DNA of 64,000 nucleotides from Pseudomonas sp. R5-89-07 (GTDB lineage Bacteria > Pseudomonadota > Gammaproteobacteria > Pseudomonadales > Pseudomonadaceae): positions 2,852,001-2,916,000 of the forward strand of contig NZ_CP027727.1 of assembly GCF_003851685.1 (NCBI RefSeq), read 5' to 3'. Positions 1 to 8,593 of this stretch are shown piece by piece. Position 1 is the stretch's first letter, and each line of letters opens with the position of its first letter. Made by a program: the position numbers and the translations under genes. The notes below the pieces were generated by a model. The model did no database searches. It saw only the letters and a list, made by a program, of their open reading frames with translations, and was not told where the DNA came from.

Positions 1-292
1 CGAGCAGCTCGGCGACCGGGCGATTCAGCGACAGCGACTGGCCGAAGTCGCCGTGCAAGGCGCCCAGCAACAGGTCGACATATTGCTCGAAGAGACCCTT
101 GTCCAGGCCGTAATAGGCCCGCGCCTTGGCCAGGTCGGCCACCGACAATGAATCGGCCTCCATGCCCGAGGCGCTGAGCATGATCGACAGCGTGTCGCCC
201 GGCAGCAGATAGAGGATGAAGTAGGTGATGCTATAGGCCCCCCACAGCACCAACAGGGCCTGGCCGATGCGGCCGATCAGGTAGCGGCTCAT
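1..292 (-). CDS. Peptide-type ABC transporter permease (DppB/OppB-like), N-terminal part only
   Basis: The gene starts at 292 and is cut by the left edge of the window, leaving 97 codons. The product begins MSRYLIGRIGQALLVLWG, with one membrane helix at about residues 8-32, then a periplasmic stretch with the LLPGD motif and a DFGQSLSLNRPV segment, all typical of the first inner-membrane permease of dipeptide/nickel/opine importers. The ATG overlaps the stop of the binding-protein gene by 4 bp (ATGA), so the two are probably translationally coupled. It is third in a minus-strand operon: TonB receptor, binding protein, permease. The substrate cannot be told from the sequence. Confidence 0.85.
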   Translation of the reverse strand, partial: MSRYLIGRIGQALLVLWGAYSITYFILYLLPGDTLSIMLSASGMEADSLSVADLAKARAYYGLDKGLFEQYVDLLLGALHGDFGQSLSLNRPVAELL

Positions 293-1920
293 GGTGTGCC
301 GATCTCGATATCGCCCAGCAGCGCGAAGCCCTCGGCGGTCCAGCGAAAGTTCTTCACCTTGGGCGACGTTGCCGCCTGCCACACGCGCTCGTACACCGGG
401 AACGCCGAGCTTTCGTCGATCAGCAGGTCCTGCAGGTCGCCATAGGCGGCGGCACGTTGTGCGCCTTGGGTGGCCGTAATGCCGGCATCGAACAAGCCCT
501 TGGCTTTTTCCAGGGTGGCCGGTTCGTAGGTATTGGTGGCCACGGTGGAGCTGTTGGCGCTGCGCGGGTCGAGGATGGTTTGCAGGATGATCGGGTCGGC
601 GCGGGTCATGTAGTTGATGGTCAGGTCGTAGTTGCCGGCGGAGTTGTTGGCCACCCATTCGGCGCGGGTCACCACGCTGAGTTTCAACTCGATGCCGACC
701 TTGCGCAGTTGGTCCTGGATCAGCACGTCACCCGCGGTTTCAGCCGGGCTGATGTTGTAGCTCAGGCTCAGGCGCTTGCCGTTTTTGCTGCGGTAACCGT
801 CCGCGCCCTTGGCCCAGCCGGCTTGATCCAACAGTGTTTCGGCAGCTGCCGGGTCGTAGCCGAGCTTGCCGCCCTGGCTTTTGAAGTACGGCGTGGTCAC
901 GTCGAAGATGCCGTCCACCACCGGGAACTCGGCGTTATACACGGTGCTGGCGTAGCTCTTGCGGTCGATGGACTTCTGCACGGCCAGGCGCACTTTTTGA
1001 TCGGCGAGGATGCGTTCGCCACGGGTGTTGGGGTACAGGTTCAGCGCCGGGCCCGGCAGCGAGCGGCTCTGGATGGTCGCGCCCTTGGACTGGAACAGCT
1101 TCAGGTCGACTTCCGAAAACGGGTTGCGGGGCCACAGGATGTCGGCCTTGCCCTGCAGGAACAGGCCGTTGCGCACGCTCTCTTCGGGGATGTAGCTGAT
1201 GTCGACGGCGTCCAGGTGTGCCTCACCCGGGTTCTTCATATTCGCCGAGGGCCACGCGTAACCCTTGCGTTTGGTCAGGTGCGCGCCGACTTCCGGGGTA
1301 TAGCTGGCCAGCACGAACGGCCCGGTGCCGATGATCTTGCCCAGAGAGCGCTCCTTGACCGTGAGTGCATAGGACGCGGGCGCGAGGATTGCCAGGTTGG
1401 TGGTCGAGGTGGCTTGTAAAAAGCCCGCGTTGGGTTTGGCCAGTACCAGCTTGACGGTGAAGTCGTCGACCACTTCGGCGTGGTCATAACCGGCCAGGTA
1501 GGTGGCGCCGAAGGTCGCCGGCAGCTCGGTGGCCAGGGCCTTGTCGCTGTCGAACGCGGTTTTCACCGCTTTCGCGTCGAAGCGCTCGCCGTTGCTGAAC
1601 GTCACGTTGTCGCGCAGGTGAAAGGTGTAGGTCAGCGCGTCGTCACTGATCTCCCAGCGCTTGGCCAGCCAGGGGATGATCTTGCCGGTGGCCGGGTCCT
1701 GGTCGGTGAGCGACTCGGCGACATTGCGCAGCAGCACGCGGTGTTCCAGCCAGTAGACCTGGAACGGGTCGACGCTGACGAGGGTGGTGTTGTCGCCAAA
1801 AAATGCAATGTTCAGGGTTTTGTTCGCTTGCGCCTGGTCACCCGAAGGGGAGCAGGCGGCCAGGCTGATTGCCAGGGCGCAGGGGGCCAGCAGACGGCTC
1901 ATCAAGTTGGAGGTGTTCAA
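289..1920 (-). CDS. Peptide/opine-type ABC transporter substrate-binding lipoprotein (SBP_bac_5)
   Basis: The 543-residue product starts with a signal peptide ending in the lipobox LAAC at about residues 20-23, so it should be a lipoprotein on the periplasmic face of the inner membrane. The body has the family-5 pattern: an ESLTDQDP segment, YTFHLRDNVTFSNGERFDA (the usual Y-F-LR--V-F-dG-p-tA motif), and late pairs such as LLDQAGW and YDLTINYMTR. Length fits the family. It lies 27 bp downstream of the TonB receptor gene and overlaps the permease by 4 bp, so substrate probably passes from the outer-membrane receptor to this protein and then to the permease. Dipeptides, opines and other small molecules are all possible ligands. 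Confidence 0.88.
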   Translation of the reverse strand: MNTSNLMSRLLAPCALAISLAACSPSGDQAQANKTLNIAFFGDNTTLVSVDPFQVYWLEHRVLLRNVAESLTDQDPATGKIIPWLAKRWEISDDALTYTFHLRDNVTFSNGERFDAKAVKTAFDSDKALATELPATFGATYLAGYDHAEVVDDFTVKLVLAKPNAGFLQATSTTNLAILAPASYALTVKERSLGKIIGTGPFVLASYTPEVGAHLTKRKGYAWPSANMKNPGEAHLDAVDISYIPEESVRNGLFLQGKADILWPRNPFSEVDLKLFQSKGATIQSRSLPGPALNLYPNTRGERILADQKVRLAVQKSIDRKSYASTVYNAEFPVVDGIFDVTTPYFKSQGGKLGYDPAAAETLLDQAGWAKGADGYRSKNGKRLSLSYNISPAETAGDVLIQDQLRKVGIELKLSVVTRAEWVANNSAGNYDLTINYMTRADPIILQTILDPRSANSSTVATNTYEPATLEKAKGLFDAGITATQGAQRAAAYGDLQDLLIDESSAFPVYERVWQAATSPKVKNFRWTAEGFALLGDIEIGTP

Positions 1921-1947
1921 TGGGGTGCCCTCGTTTGGCGATGTGAA

Positions 1948-4368
1948 TCAGAAGTCGTAGGCCAGCTTGGTGTACCAGTAGCCGCCGCCCGGATAGAACG
2001 GCGGGTTGCCGTAAGGCGCCAGGCCCAGGTTGCTGTAGACGGCGTGCCGGTCGGGGCGCACGTCGAAGATGTTGGTGCCGCCGATGCTGACGGTGATGCT
2101 GTCGACGAAGGTGTAGCTGACGTCGAGGTCGGTGATCCATTTGGCGCCGAAGCTGCGATCCCCGGTGGGGTTGACCGCCAGGGTCTTGACCGCGCCGTAG
2201 CGGGCGGTTTGCAGGTTGACTGCAAGGTCCCGGACCTTCCAGTTCGCGCCGAGGATCCACTTGGTCTTGGGCGACGCCTGCGTGAGGTCACCCTCGCGGT
2301 CGCGGCCCACCAGGGTCACGCCGGAACCGTTCAGTGCGGCCGGGGTGCCGCGGGTGCCTTCGATAGTGGTTTTGTTCCAGTTGAACCCCAGGCTCCAGCG
2401 CACGTCGCCCCAGGCATCCAGCGGCGTGGTGTGGTCGGCGACCACATCCAGGCCACGGGTGCGGGTGTCGAAGGCGTTGGTGTAATAGTTGACCCAGGTG
2501 CCGGTGGGCACGCCTTGGGCGGCGAGGATCGCGTTGACTGCGCCATTGCCCTGGTCATAGATATTGCTGGTCAGGGCGATGCGGTCGTCGATGTCGATCA
2601 GGTAGGCGTCGGCGGTGATGCTGGTGCGCGGCGCCGGTTGCCAGGTGAGGCCCAGGCCGAGGTTGCGCGACTTCTCCGGTTTCAGGTCATCGCCACCCAG
2701 CGCCTTGGCCAGGTTGCTGCCCGACGGGGTCAGGCGGGTGACGGCCGGAACAACGTTGCCGTTGACGTCGGTGGCCACGCGGTTGTCCGCCACGGTGTAG
2801 CCGATCTGGGTCAGCGACGGCGCACGGAAACCAGTGCCGACGGTGCCGCGCACCGCCACGCTGTCGGTCAGCTCGTAGCGCGAGTTCACCTTGAGGCCGA
2901 AGGTGTTGCCCGAGTCATCGTCGTAATGCTCGACCCGCCCGGCCACGTCGAGGAACCAGCGCTCGGTGAGGTCAAAGCCCAGGTCCAGGTAGCCGGCGTA
3001 GTTGTTGCGGATCAGGCTGACCTCATCTTCGGGGCGAATGGTCACTGCCGCCTGTGCGCCCGATGCCGCCGGGTAGGTGCCGGTGAGGTAGGCCTCGGGG
3101 TCGCCGGCGAAGGTGCTGAAATGCTCCCAGCGATGCTCCAGGCCGGCCGACACCTGCACCGGCGACGTGAGGTTGAACAGGCTCTCGTAACGGCGGGTGA
3201 AGTCGAGGTTGTTGACCCATTGCTCGAAGCGGAAGGTCGCCAGGTTGTCGAAATGGGTCGGCGAGGCGGTGCCCAGCGACGGGTTGATATTCAGGTCGCT
3301 TGAGTGGTGAACATTGTTGCGCCCGTAGGTGGTGCTCAGGTCCCAGTTCCACTCGGCCACTTGGCCCTTGCCGCCAAACAGCAACTGGTAGTCGCGGTCC
3401 TTGATGTTGTTCAGCGGGTAGTAGCCGTCGGGGAACACCTCGGGCACCGCCGCGCGGCCGGTGGGCAGACGGAAATAGTTGGCCGCTTCGGCGTCGCGCT
3501 CGCCGTAGGTGGAGAACGAATAAAGGGTCAGGTCTTCCAGCGGCAGCTCGGCGTTGTAGGCCAGGTTGAAGGCCTTGAGGTCGGGGTCGCCGTTCTTGAT
3601 GGCCACCCGGTCCCAGGCCGCTTCCTTGGCCGGATCGTTGAAGGCGCGTACGCTGCTGTCGGCCTTGTCGTTCCAGGAGGCTTCGCCGCGTTTGCGCGCA
3701 TCGGCCGAGAAGTGGAAGAAGCCGCCATCGCCAAGCTTGAACCCCTGGTCGCCGGCGACCTTGATGGTTTCGCCCTGGCCGGAATACAACTGGCCATAGC
3801 TGGTCTCCAGGTGCCCGCCGTTGTTGGCGGACTTGAGGATGATATTGATCACCCCAGCCACCGCATCCGAGCCATACTGGGCGGCGGCGCTGTCCTTGAG
3901 TACTTCGATATGGTCGACCGAGCTGACCGGGATCAGGTCGATGTCCACGGCATTCGCGCCGCTGTTGTCGATCGAGCCGCGCTGGCCGGTGGCGCCGTTG
4001 TGGCGCCGTTTGCCGTTGACCAGCACCAGGGTGTAGGCCGGGCCGAGGCTGCGGTTGCTCAGCGGGCGGGTTACCGAGTTGTAGCCAGCGATATTGGTGC
4101 CGAAGTTGAAGGAGGGCAGCAGCTTGGCAATCGCCTCGGACAACTCGGCGCGGCCGGTCTTGAGCAACTGCTCGCTGTTGATCACATCAATGGGGGCCGG
4201 GCTGTCGGCGACGGTGCGCTCCTGGCCGCGCAAACCGGTGGAAATCACCGTTACCGTGCCGAGCTTGGCGTCCTCGGCGCAGGCGGGCACCGCCGCCAGC
4301 AGCAGCGAGCTGGTCAACAGCGACAGGTGGAATTTTCTCAGCGGGGCGGGGAAAGAAATATCTGGCAT
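1948..4368 (-). CDS. TonB-dependent outer-membrane receptor
   Basis: The 806-residue product has a signal peptide of about 31 residues ending PACA. A plug domain follows (about 45-185), with the segments SPAPIDVINSEQLL, LVLVNGKRRHN and AAQYGSDAVAGVINIIL. A long beta-barrel ends in ...LAYDF, the terminal aromatic residue needed for barrel assembly. It should import a ligand too large or too scarce for porins, using TonB-ExbBD energy. It is first in an operon with a peptide-type binding protein and permease. The second receptor in this window (17093-19528) has the same plug motifs, so the two are paralogs. The ligand is unknown; the pairing with a peptide-type importer argues against a simple ferric-siderophore role but does not exclude it. 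Confidence 0.9.
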   Translation of the reverse strand: MPDISFPAPLRKFHLSLLTSSLLLAAVPACAEDAKLGTVTVISTGLRGQERTVADSPAPIDVINSEQLLKTGRAELSEAIAKLLPSFNFGTNIAGYNSVTRPLSNRSLGPAYTLVLVNGKRRHNGATGQRGSIDNSGANAVDIDLIPVSSVDHIEVLKDSAAAQYGSDAVAGVINIILKSANNGGHLETSYGQLYSGQGETIKVAGDQGFKLGDGGFFHFSADARKRGEASWNDKADSSVRAFNDPAKEAAWDRVAIKNGDPDLKAFNLAYNAELPLEDLTLYSFSTYGERDAEAANYFRLPTGRAAVPEVFPDGYYPLNNIKDRDYQLLFGGKGQVAEWNWDLSTTYGRNNVHHSSDLNINPSLGTASPTHFDNLATFRFEQWVNNLDFTRRYESLFNLTSPVQVSAGLEHRWEHFSTFAGDPEAYLTGTYPAASGAQAAVTIRPEDEVSLIRNNYAGYLDLGFDLTERWFLDVAGRVEHYDDDSGNTFGLKVNSRYELTDSVAVRGTVGTGFRAPSLTQIGYTVADNRVATDVNGNVVPAVTRLTPSGSNLAKALGGDDLKPEKSRNLGLGLTWQPAPRTSITADAYLIDIDDRIALTSNIYDQGNGAVNAILAAQGVPTGTWVNYYTNAFDTRTRGLDVVADHTTPLDAWGDVRWSLGFNWNKTTIEGTRGTPAALNGSGVTLVGRDREGDLTQASPKTKWILGANWKVRDLAVNLQTARYGAVKTLAVNPTGDRSFGAKWITDLDVSYTFVDSITVSIGGTNIFDVRPDRHAVYSNLGLAPYGNPPFYPGGGYWYTKLAYDF

Positions 4369-4627
4369 ATCAAGAGAGATCCATGTCGGGAGTACGTCCT
4401 CCGCCAGGCATGGGGTCGGTCTGTGAAGTGAAGATATCTCTATAAAAAATTGCGGGGAAAGTCTTTTTTGGAATAAGCTAATTATTAGATAAAATCATCT
4501 TTCAGATTAATAAGATCATCTATTTTTATTATCTGGCGGATGCGGCGTGGCGCCTCGCCGTCGGATGTGCACAACGTCATCGCCTGTCATAATCCCCCCG
4601 TCTCACCCCAGCCCCCACACGGAGTCC
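4369..4627. promoter_or_regulatory. AT-rich divergent promoter region between TonB receptor and ABC exporter
   Basis: The stretch at about 4435-4535 is strikingly AT-rich against its surroundings. It contains two AGATGAT direct repeats read on the minus strand, TATA-like hexamers on both strands, and partly matching inverted segments (GATAAAATCATCT against a reversed copy ending near 4536). It must hold the promoters for the minus-strand receptor operon and the plus-strand exporter. I find no -24/-12 sigma-54 element here, unlike the second receptor operon. Confidence 0.5.
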
Positions 4628-6445
4628 ATGCCATTCATGGTGCTGTTGAATCGATTGAGCGCGTTTTCCATCCAGGCGCGCAGGGCACTGAAGCTGGTTT
4701 GGGGGACGTCGCGTCCCTTATTCATAGGCCTGCTGCTGGCCACCATCGTTGCCGGTCTGTTGCCCGCTCTGGCGGCTTGGATCGGCCAGCGCATTGTCGA
4801 TGGCGTGGTGCACGCGATGCAGATTCATGCCGCCGGCAGCCAGGCGCCCGTGTGGCCAGTGATGCAGTACGTGCTGGCCGAGGCGGGCGTGTTGGCGCTG
4901 CTGGCCGCCGCCCAGCGCGCGTTGTCCATGCAGCAATCGTTGCTGCGGGTGCAGTTGGGGGTGAAGGTCAACCTGATGATTCTGGAGAAAGCCCAGACCC
5001 TTTCGCTCCTGCAATTTGAAGACGCCGAGTTTCACGACAAGCTGGTGCGCGTGCGCCAGGGCGCGTCGACGCGGCCGCTGAGCCTGATCACCAAGGGCCT
5101 GGGGCTGGTGCAGAACCTGATCTCGCTGATCAGCTTTGCCGTGCTGTTAGTGCACTTTTCGCCGTGGGCGCTGGTGATTCTGGTGGTCGGCGCCTTACCG
5201 GTGTTCTTCGCCGAGACGCATTTCTCGGGCAATGCGTTTCGCCTGTTCCACCGGCGCGCGCCCGAGACCCGTCAGCAGAATTACCTGGAATCGCTGCTGT
5301 CCCACGAGACCCATGCCAAAGAGGTCAAGCTGTTCGGCCTGGCGCCGCTGTTCCTCAAGCGCTACCGCGACAACGCCTGGCGCTTGTACACCGAAGACCG
5401 CCAGTTGACGGTGCGCCGGGATGCCTGGGGCTTCGTCCTGGGCCTGCTGGGCACCGCGGCGTTTTATGTGGCTTACGCCTGGGTGGTGCTGGACACCGTG
5501 CGCGGCCAGACCAGCCTGGGACAGATGACCATGTACATCGTGCTGTTCAAGCAGGGGCAAAGCGCAATCACTGCCAGCCTCAGCGCGATTGCCGGCTTGT
5601 ATGACGACAGTCTGTTTCTGTCGGACCTTTATGAGTACCTGCTAACCCCTGTGGTCGTGCCGAGTGGCCGGCTTACCCAGGGCGCGCGTCCCGGCGACGG
5701 CCTGCGCTGCGAGCACGTGGGGTTCAGTTACCCCGGCGCTGAGCAGCCGGCATTGACTGACATCAACCTGCACCTGGCGCCGGGGCAAAGCCTGGCCCTG
5801 GTGGGCGAGAATGGCTCGGGCAAAACCAGCCTGATCAAACTGCTCACGCGCCTTTACAATCCGCACGAGGGGCGCATTCTGCTGGATGGCAGCGACTTGC
5901 AAGACTGGGATGAACAGACACTGCGCCAGCGCATTGGGGTGATTTTCCAGGATTACATCCGCTACCAGATGACCGTCGGCGAGAACCTTGGCGTGGGTGA
6001 CGTCGATGCGCTGAACGACGAGGCGCGCTGGCGCACTGCCGCAACCCAGGGGGTGGCCGCCGAATTCATCGAGCGCCTGAGCAGCACCTACGGCACACAG
6101 TTGGGGCGCTGGCTTGGCGGCCAGGAGTTGTCGGGTGGGCAATGGCAGAAAGTCGCCTTGTCCCGCGCGTATATGCGCCAGGAGGCGGACCTGCTGATTC
6201 TTGACGAGCCGACGGCTGCGCTGGACGCCGGCGCCGAGGCGGCGGTGTTCGAGCACTTTCGCGAACACGCCAAGGGCCGCATGACGTTGTTGATTTCCCA
6301 TCGATTCTCCAGTGTGCGCAATGCCGACCACATCATCGTGCTGGACGGCGGGCGAATCCTGGAGGAGGGCAGCCATCACCAGCTAATGGCGGCGGGTGGG
6401 CGCTATGCCGAGTTGTTCGATGTTCAGGCGCGGGGCTATCGCTAG
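4628..6445 (+). CDS. ABC exporter, fused membrane and ATP-binding domains
   Basis: The product has 605 residues from the ATG at 4628, which has GGAG just upstream; an upstream in-frame extension has no ribosome site and low-complexity coding, so I exclude it. An N-terminal exporter membrane domain (about residues 1-330) has helices near 28-50, 80-100, 150-190 and 265-300. The ATPase domain carries Walker A GENGSGKTS, the signature LSGGQWQK, Walker B LLILDEP and the switch histidine in LISHRFSSV. This half-transporter should work as a homodimer and push a hydrophobic molecule or peptide outward. It stands alone, divergent from the receptor operon, and its substrate is unknown. The trailing 47 bp hold nothing recognisable. 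Confidence 0.88.
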   Translation: MPFMVLLNRLSAFSIQARRALKLVWGTSRPLFIGLLLATIVAGLLPALAAWIGQRIVDGVVHAMQIHAAGSQAPVWPVMQYVLAEAGVLALLAAAQRALSMQQSLLRVQLGVKVNLMILEKAQTLSLLQFEDAEFHDKLVRVRQGASTRPLSLITKGLGLVQNLISLISFAVLLVHFSPWALVILVVGALPVFFAETHFSGNAFRLFHRRAPETRQQNYLESLLSHETHAKEVKLFGLAPLFLKRYRDNAWRLYTEDRQLTVRRDAWGFVLGLLGTAAFYVAYAWVVLDTVRGQTSLGQMTMYIVLFKQGQSAITASLSAIAGLYDDSLFLSDLYEYLLTPVVVPSGRLTQGARPGDGLRCEHVGFSYPGAEQPALTDINLHLAPGQSLALVGENGSGKTSLIKLLTRLYNPHEGRILLDGSDLQDWDEQTLRQRIGVIFQDYIRYQMTVGENLGVGDVDALNDEARWRTAATQGVAAEFIERLSSTYGTQLGRWLGGQELSGGQWQKVALSRAYMRQEADLLILDEPTAALDAGAEAAVFEHFREHAKGRMTLLISHRFSSVRNADHIIVLDGGRILEEGSHHQLMAAGGRYAELFDVQARGYR

Positions 6446-6492
6446 GTCCCCGAGCGCCCGTCCAATCCGGCCAAGCGTATTGTTTCAACGTT

Positions 6493-6744
6493 TTAGGATG
6501 ACATTGTCACCTCAAGCCCTGCGCGCCCCGACCCACCAATAGCCACGATGGCGTAACCGGCCAGGCGCGGAGAGCGCGTCATCAGGCGTGCGGGAATAAT
6601 GCCGTTTTCCGAACGCGTGCAACGACGCAATACCACCGCGATGCCGATTACACCCAGCGCCAGGAGTGCCAAGCGTTGTGCTGGCAGGTGATCGATGCCG
6701 GTGCCCATCACGGCCATGACGGTCGCGGCGACGGCGACCGTCAT
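6493..6744 (-). pseudogene. MFS (DHA2-type) transporter fragment
   Basis: This 83-codon open frame has two hydrophobic stretches separated by a basic loop and the segment ENGIIPARLMTRSPRLAGY. That resembles the middle of 14-helix drug:H+ antiporters, where a loop ending in P-L-R-l-f-r-s joins two helices. It is far too short for a transporter. It lies 17 bp downstream of the DJ-1 gene on the same strand, as if a longer MFS gene had lost both ends. The assignment rests on the loop pattern only; it could also be a chance open frame. Confidence 0.35.
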
Positions 6745-6761
6745 ACCGCTGCGGCGGCTGC

Positions 6762-7331
6762 TCAGCAGTGAATGTGCTCAGCTGCATGCATGGCTACGTA
6801 GGCATCGAGCTTCTCGTCTTCCAAACCCAGCGTGTTGAGAATTTGCGTCATGAAGCTGACAGGGGCGCTGCCAGGCGCTGTCACCACACCCTGGTCGGCA
6901 ACGGCATAGGGTACGTCCTGGTAGTAATCCGCTCCGCAGTAATGGCTTTGTTTCAGGTTTTCGGCAGAGTTGGAGGTGTGCTGCAAGTGATCCAGTATTC
7001 CCGCCTGAGCCAAAACACGGGTGCCGTCGCAGATGCCTGCAACGACGATGTTCATTGCGTGCGCTTCGCGAACCAGCGCCTCGATTGCGGGTGCTTTGTC
7101 GGTTTTCCAGATAGGACTTCCGGTCACGATCAACAAGTCTACCTCTTGCAGTTGGATGGCTTCGACGGCCAGGTTCGGGACGATCATCATTCCTCCGGAT
7201 GAAGTGACCTGCTTGCCGCCTGGGGTTGCAAAATGGGTGTCGAAGCCATAGTAGGCTCGCCCCGTGGAGTTGATGAGGGCGGGCTCCCAGTCGGAGAAGT
7301 TCTCGGTCAAAATCGTGACGGCACGTATCAT
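6762..7331 (-). CDS. DJ-1/PfpI family protein (cysteine-type)
   Basis: The 189-residue product has the flavodoxin-like DJ-1/PfpI fold signature, with the nucleophile-elbow motif AGICDGTRVLA placing a cysteine at residue 101 and acidic residues near the start (TENFSDWE). Relatives include glyoxalase III/deglycase-like enzymes and uncharacterised glutamine-amidotransferase-like proteins; isonitrile hydratases are related but differ in motif. A good ribosome site (AAGGAGATTAAA read on the minus strand) precedes the ATG. It sits among gene remnants (an MFS fragment after it, a YdeP-like fragment before it), so it may be a survivor of a decayed insertion. A second DJ-1-like gene in the island (56204-56734) lies near the full-length YdeP-like gene. 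Confidence 0.8.
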   Translation of the reverse strand: MIRAVTILTENFSDWEPALINSTGRAYYGFDTHFATPGGKQVTSSGGMMIVPNLAVEAIQLQEVDLLIVTGSPIWKTDKAPAIEALVREAHAMNIVVAGICDGTRVLAQAGILDHLQHTSNSAENLKQSHYCGADYYQDVPYAVADQGVVTAPGSAPVSFMTQILNTLGLEDEKLDAYVAMHAAEHIHC

Positions 7332-7479
7332 TTTAATCTCCTTATCAAATATCCATGTTGATCAGCAGCAATGTCCAGAAGGGTTGCTGTGGCGCGTAGT
7401 GACCGCCGAGTGTGGACGCTGCACGGGTGGAATGTTGCACTAGTAATTGCGCGCGGGCATACACAGCCCACAACTCTTT

Positions 7480-7608
7480 CTATGGCTGGATAAGCGAGAG
7501 CGTCGGGTGGCCGTCTTTACACTCATTGCCTACGACATACCTCCAGGCCAAGCCGCTACCTATTACCCCGAGGCCAACCCACTCGTCCCGTTGGACGGTT
7601 ACGGACAT
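7480..7608 (+). pseudogene. C-terminal fragment of a YdeP-like molybdopterin oxidoreductase
   Basis: The reading frame starting LWLDKRERRVAVFTL runs through a 43-codon stretch that aligns without gaps to 59582-59710, inside the full-length YdeP-like gene. By my count 111 of 129 bases match (about 86%), and many differences fall at third positions, so the fragment once coded under selection. Upstream and downstream sequence does not match the gene. I infer a leftover from a lost or rearranged paralog. The rest of the 415-bp gap 7332-7746 shows nothing else I can name. Confidence 0.75.
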
Positions 7609-7746
7609 ACTGGCAGGCGGAGAAGGCGTCGAAGAAATATCCATGGTGGCAGCAGCTTCCGAAATCATGATGTTCGGCAAGCGCGGATCGCAGGCTTGGC
7701 CGGTGGCCAAGGTTAGCCGCGATCCGTTGCTGGGTGAAGCCTTGAT

Positions 7747-8580
7747 TTACGTGTCGAAGAACACCAGTGCGCGTAATTCGATACTGCGTCGTGGCGGCGC
7801 GTCCTTTGGCGTGGTGGGGTCATCAAACGCGGTGTGTGCACTCAGCCTGGCCACATCCCGCCGCGAATCGTGGATCTTCAACAGCAAGGCCTCGTCCGGC
7901 CGCAACCGCGGATAGTAATACCAGCGGTGGGCCGGGTTGGCCTTGACCGAAAACGTTTCGCCGACCTTGTCGCGATACACCAGGTCGCTGGGCAACAAAT
8001 CACTATCGGCCATGCTGCGCGCGTCGCACAAGGCAAGAGGCGTGCTCAGCACTGTCGCGCCGATGGGGCGCCACACATTGATGATCGCAAAGCGTTTGAG
8101 CAGGCGCTGTTCGGCTTCGCCCGGGTCGAGGTGGTCGCGCACACGGCGAATCGCCGAGCGTTCGGTCTGGTCGTTGTGCACGTAGCGCACCGGCTCGCGC
8201 AGGCCACGGGCCTCACGGCCAGGGGCATCGACGCGAATCGTATGGTCGAAAATCACCACCTTTATCGCACCAGTCTGCTGTTTGAGCAGGGCTTCGGTTT
8301 CCGGGTAGTAATGCAGGCGCACTTGTTCGTCATCCTCCAGGTTCGCAACGGCACTGGTGTGATCGACTTTTTCGAAGCCTTGGCGGTTGATATTCGCCGG
8401 TTCGTCGAGCAACCGGGCGTTATGAATGGTCACCTGGGTCGGGTCCAGCACGCCGCTGCGCAGGGCCTCGCCGTCTGGTGGCGGGTAGGTGTAATTCACC
8501 GGGCGCTGGCCGTTGTCCTGCAGGTAATTGAGCACGGCGCGCACGGATGTGGGGGCGAGTTGGGTCTGATGGGTGCCCAT
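7747..8580 (-). CDS. CmcJ/NvfI family oxidoreductase
   Basis: The 277-residue product shows the conserved motifs of the CmcJ/NvfI (AsaB/GA4-desaturase-like) family in order: FDHTIR, REPVRYVHNDQT, RFAIINVWRPI, PLALCDARS, NPAHRWYYYPRL, DEALLLKIHDS and HTAFDDPTTP. These proteins are thought to be Fe(II)/2-oxoglutarate-type oxygenases; CmcJ takes part in cephamycin 7-alpha-methoxylation. The start at 8580 is set by an ideal ribosome site (GGAGG, 5 bases before ATG). The frame stays open far upstream through the neighbouring SDR gene, but that is the result of the SDR frameshift, not a fusion. It lies 13 bp after the SDR stop, so the two form an operon. The substrate is unknown. Confidence 0.85.
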   Translation of the reverse strand: MGTHQTQLAPTSVRAVLNYLQDNGQRPVNYTYPPPDGEALRSGVLDPTQVTIHNARLLDEPANINRQGFEKVDHTSAVANLEDDEQVRLHYYPETEALLKQQTGAIKVVIFDHTIRVDAPGREARGLREPVRYVHNDQTERSAIRRVRDHLDPGEAEQRLLKRFAIINVWRPIGATVLSTPLALCDARSMADSDLLPSDLVYRDKVGETFSVKANPAHRWYYYPRLRPDEALLLKIHDSRRDVARLSAHTAFDDPTTPKDAPPRRSIELRALVFFDT

Positions 8581-8593
8581 AAAAACCTCCGGG

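Noticed and set aside
1480..3303. A plus-strand open frame of 607 codons
   Set aside because: It is antisense to the binding protein and receptor and shows the same mirror-frame composition.
4369..4546. Search for a sigma-54 promoter before the first TonB receptor operon
   Set aside because: No TGGCAC-N5-TTGC match on the minus strand; the AT-rich region suggests a sigma-70-type or regulator-dependent promoter instead.
7412..7915. A plus-strand frame of 167 codons after the YdeP fragment
   Set aside because: It overlaps the CmcJ-like gene's 3' end and has no motif. Part of it (about 7610-7745) could be other debris, but I could not identify it.
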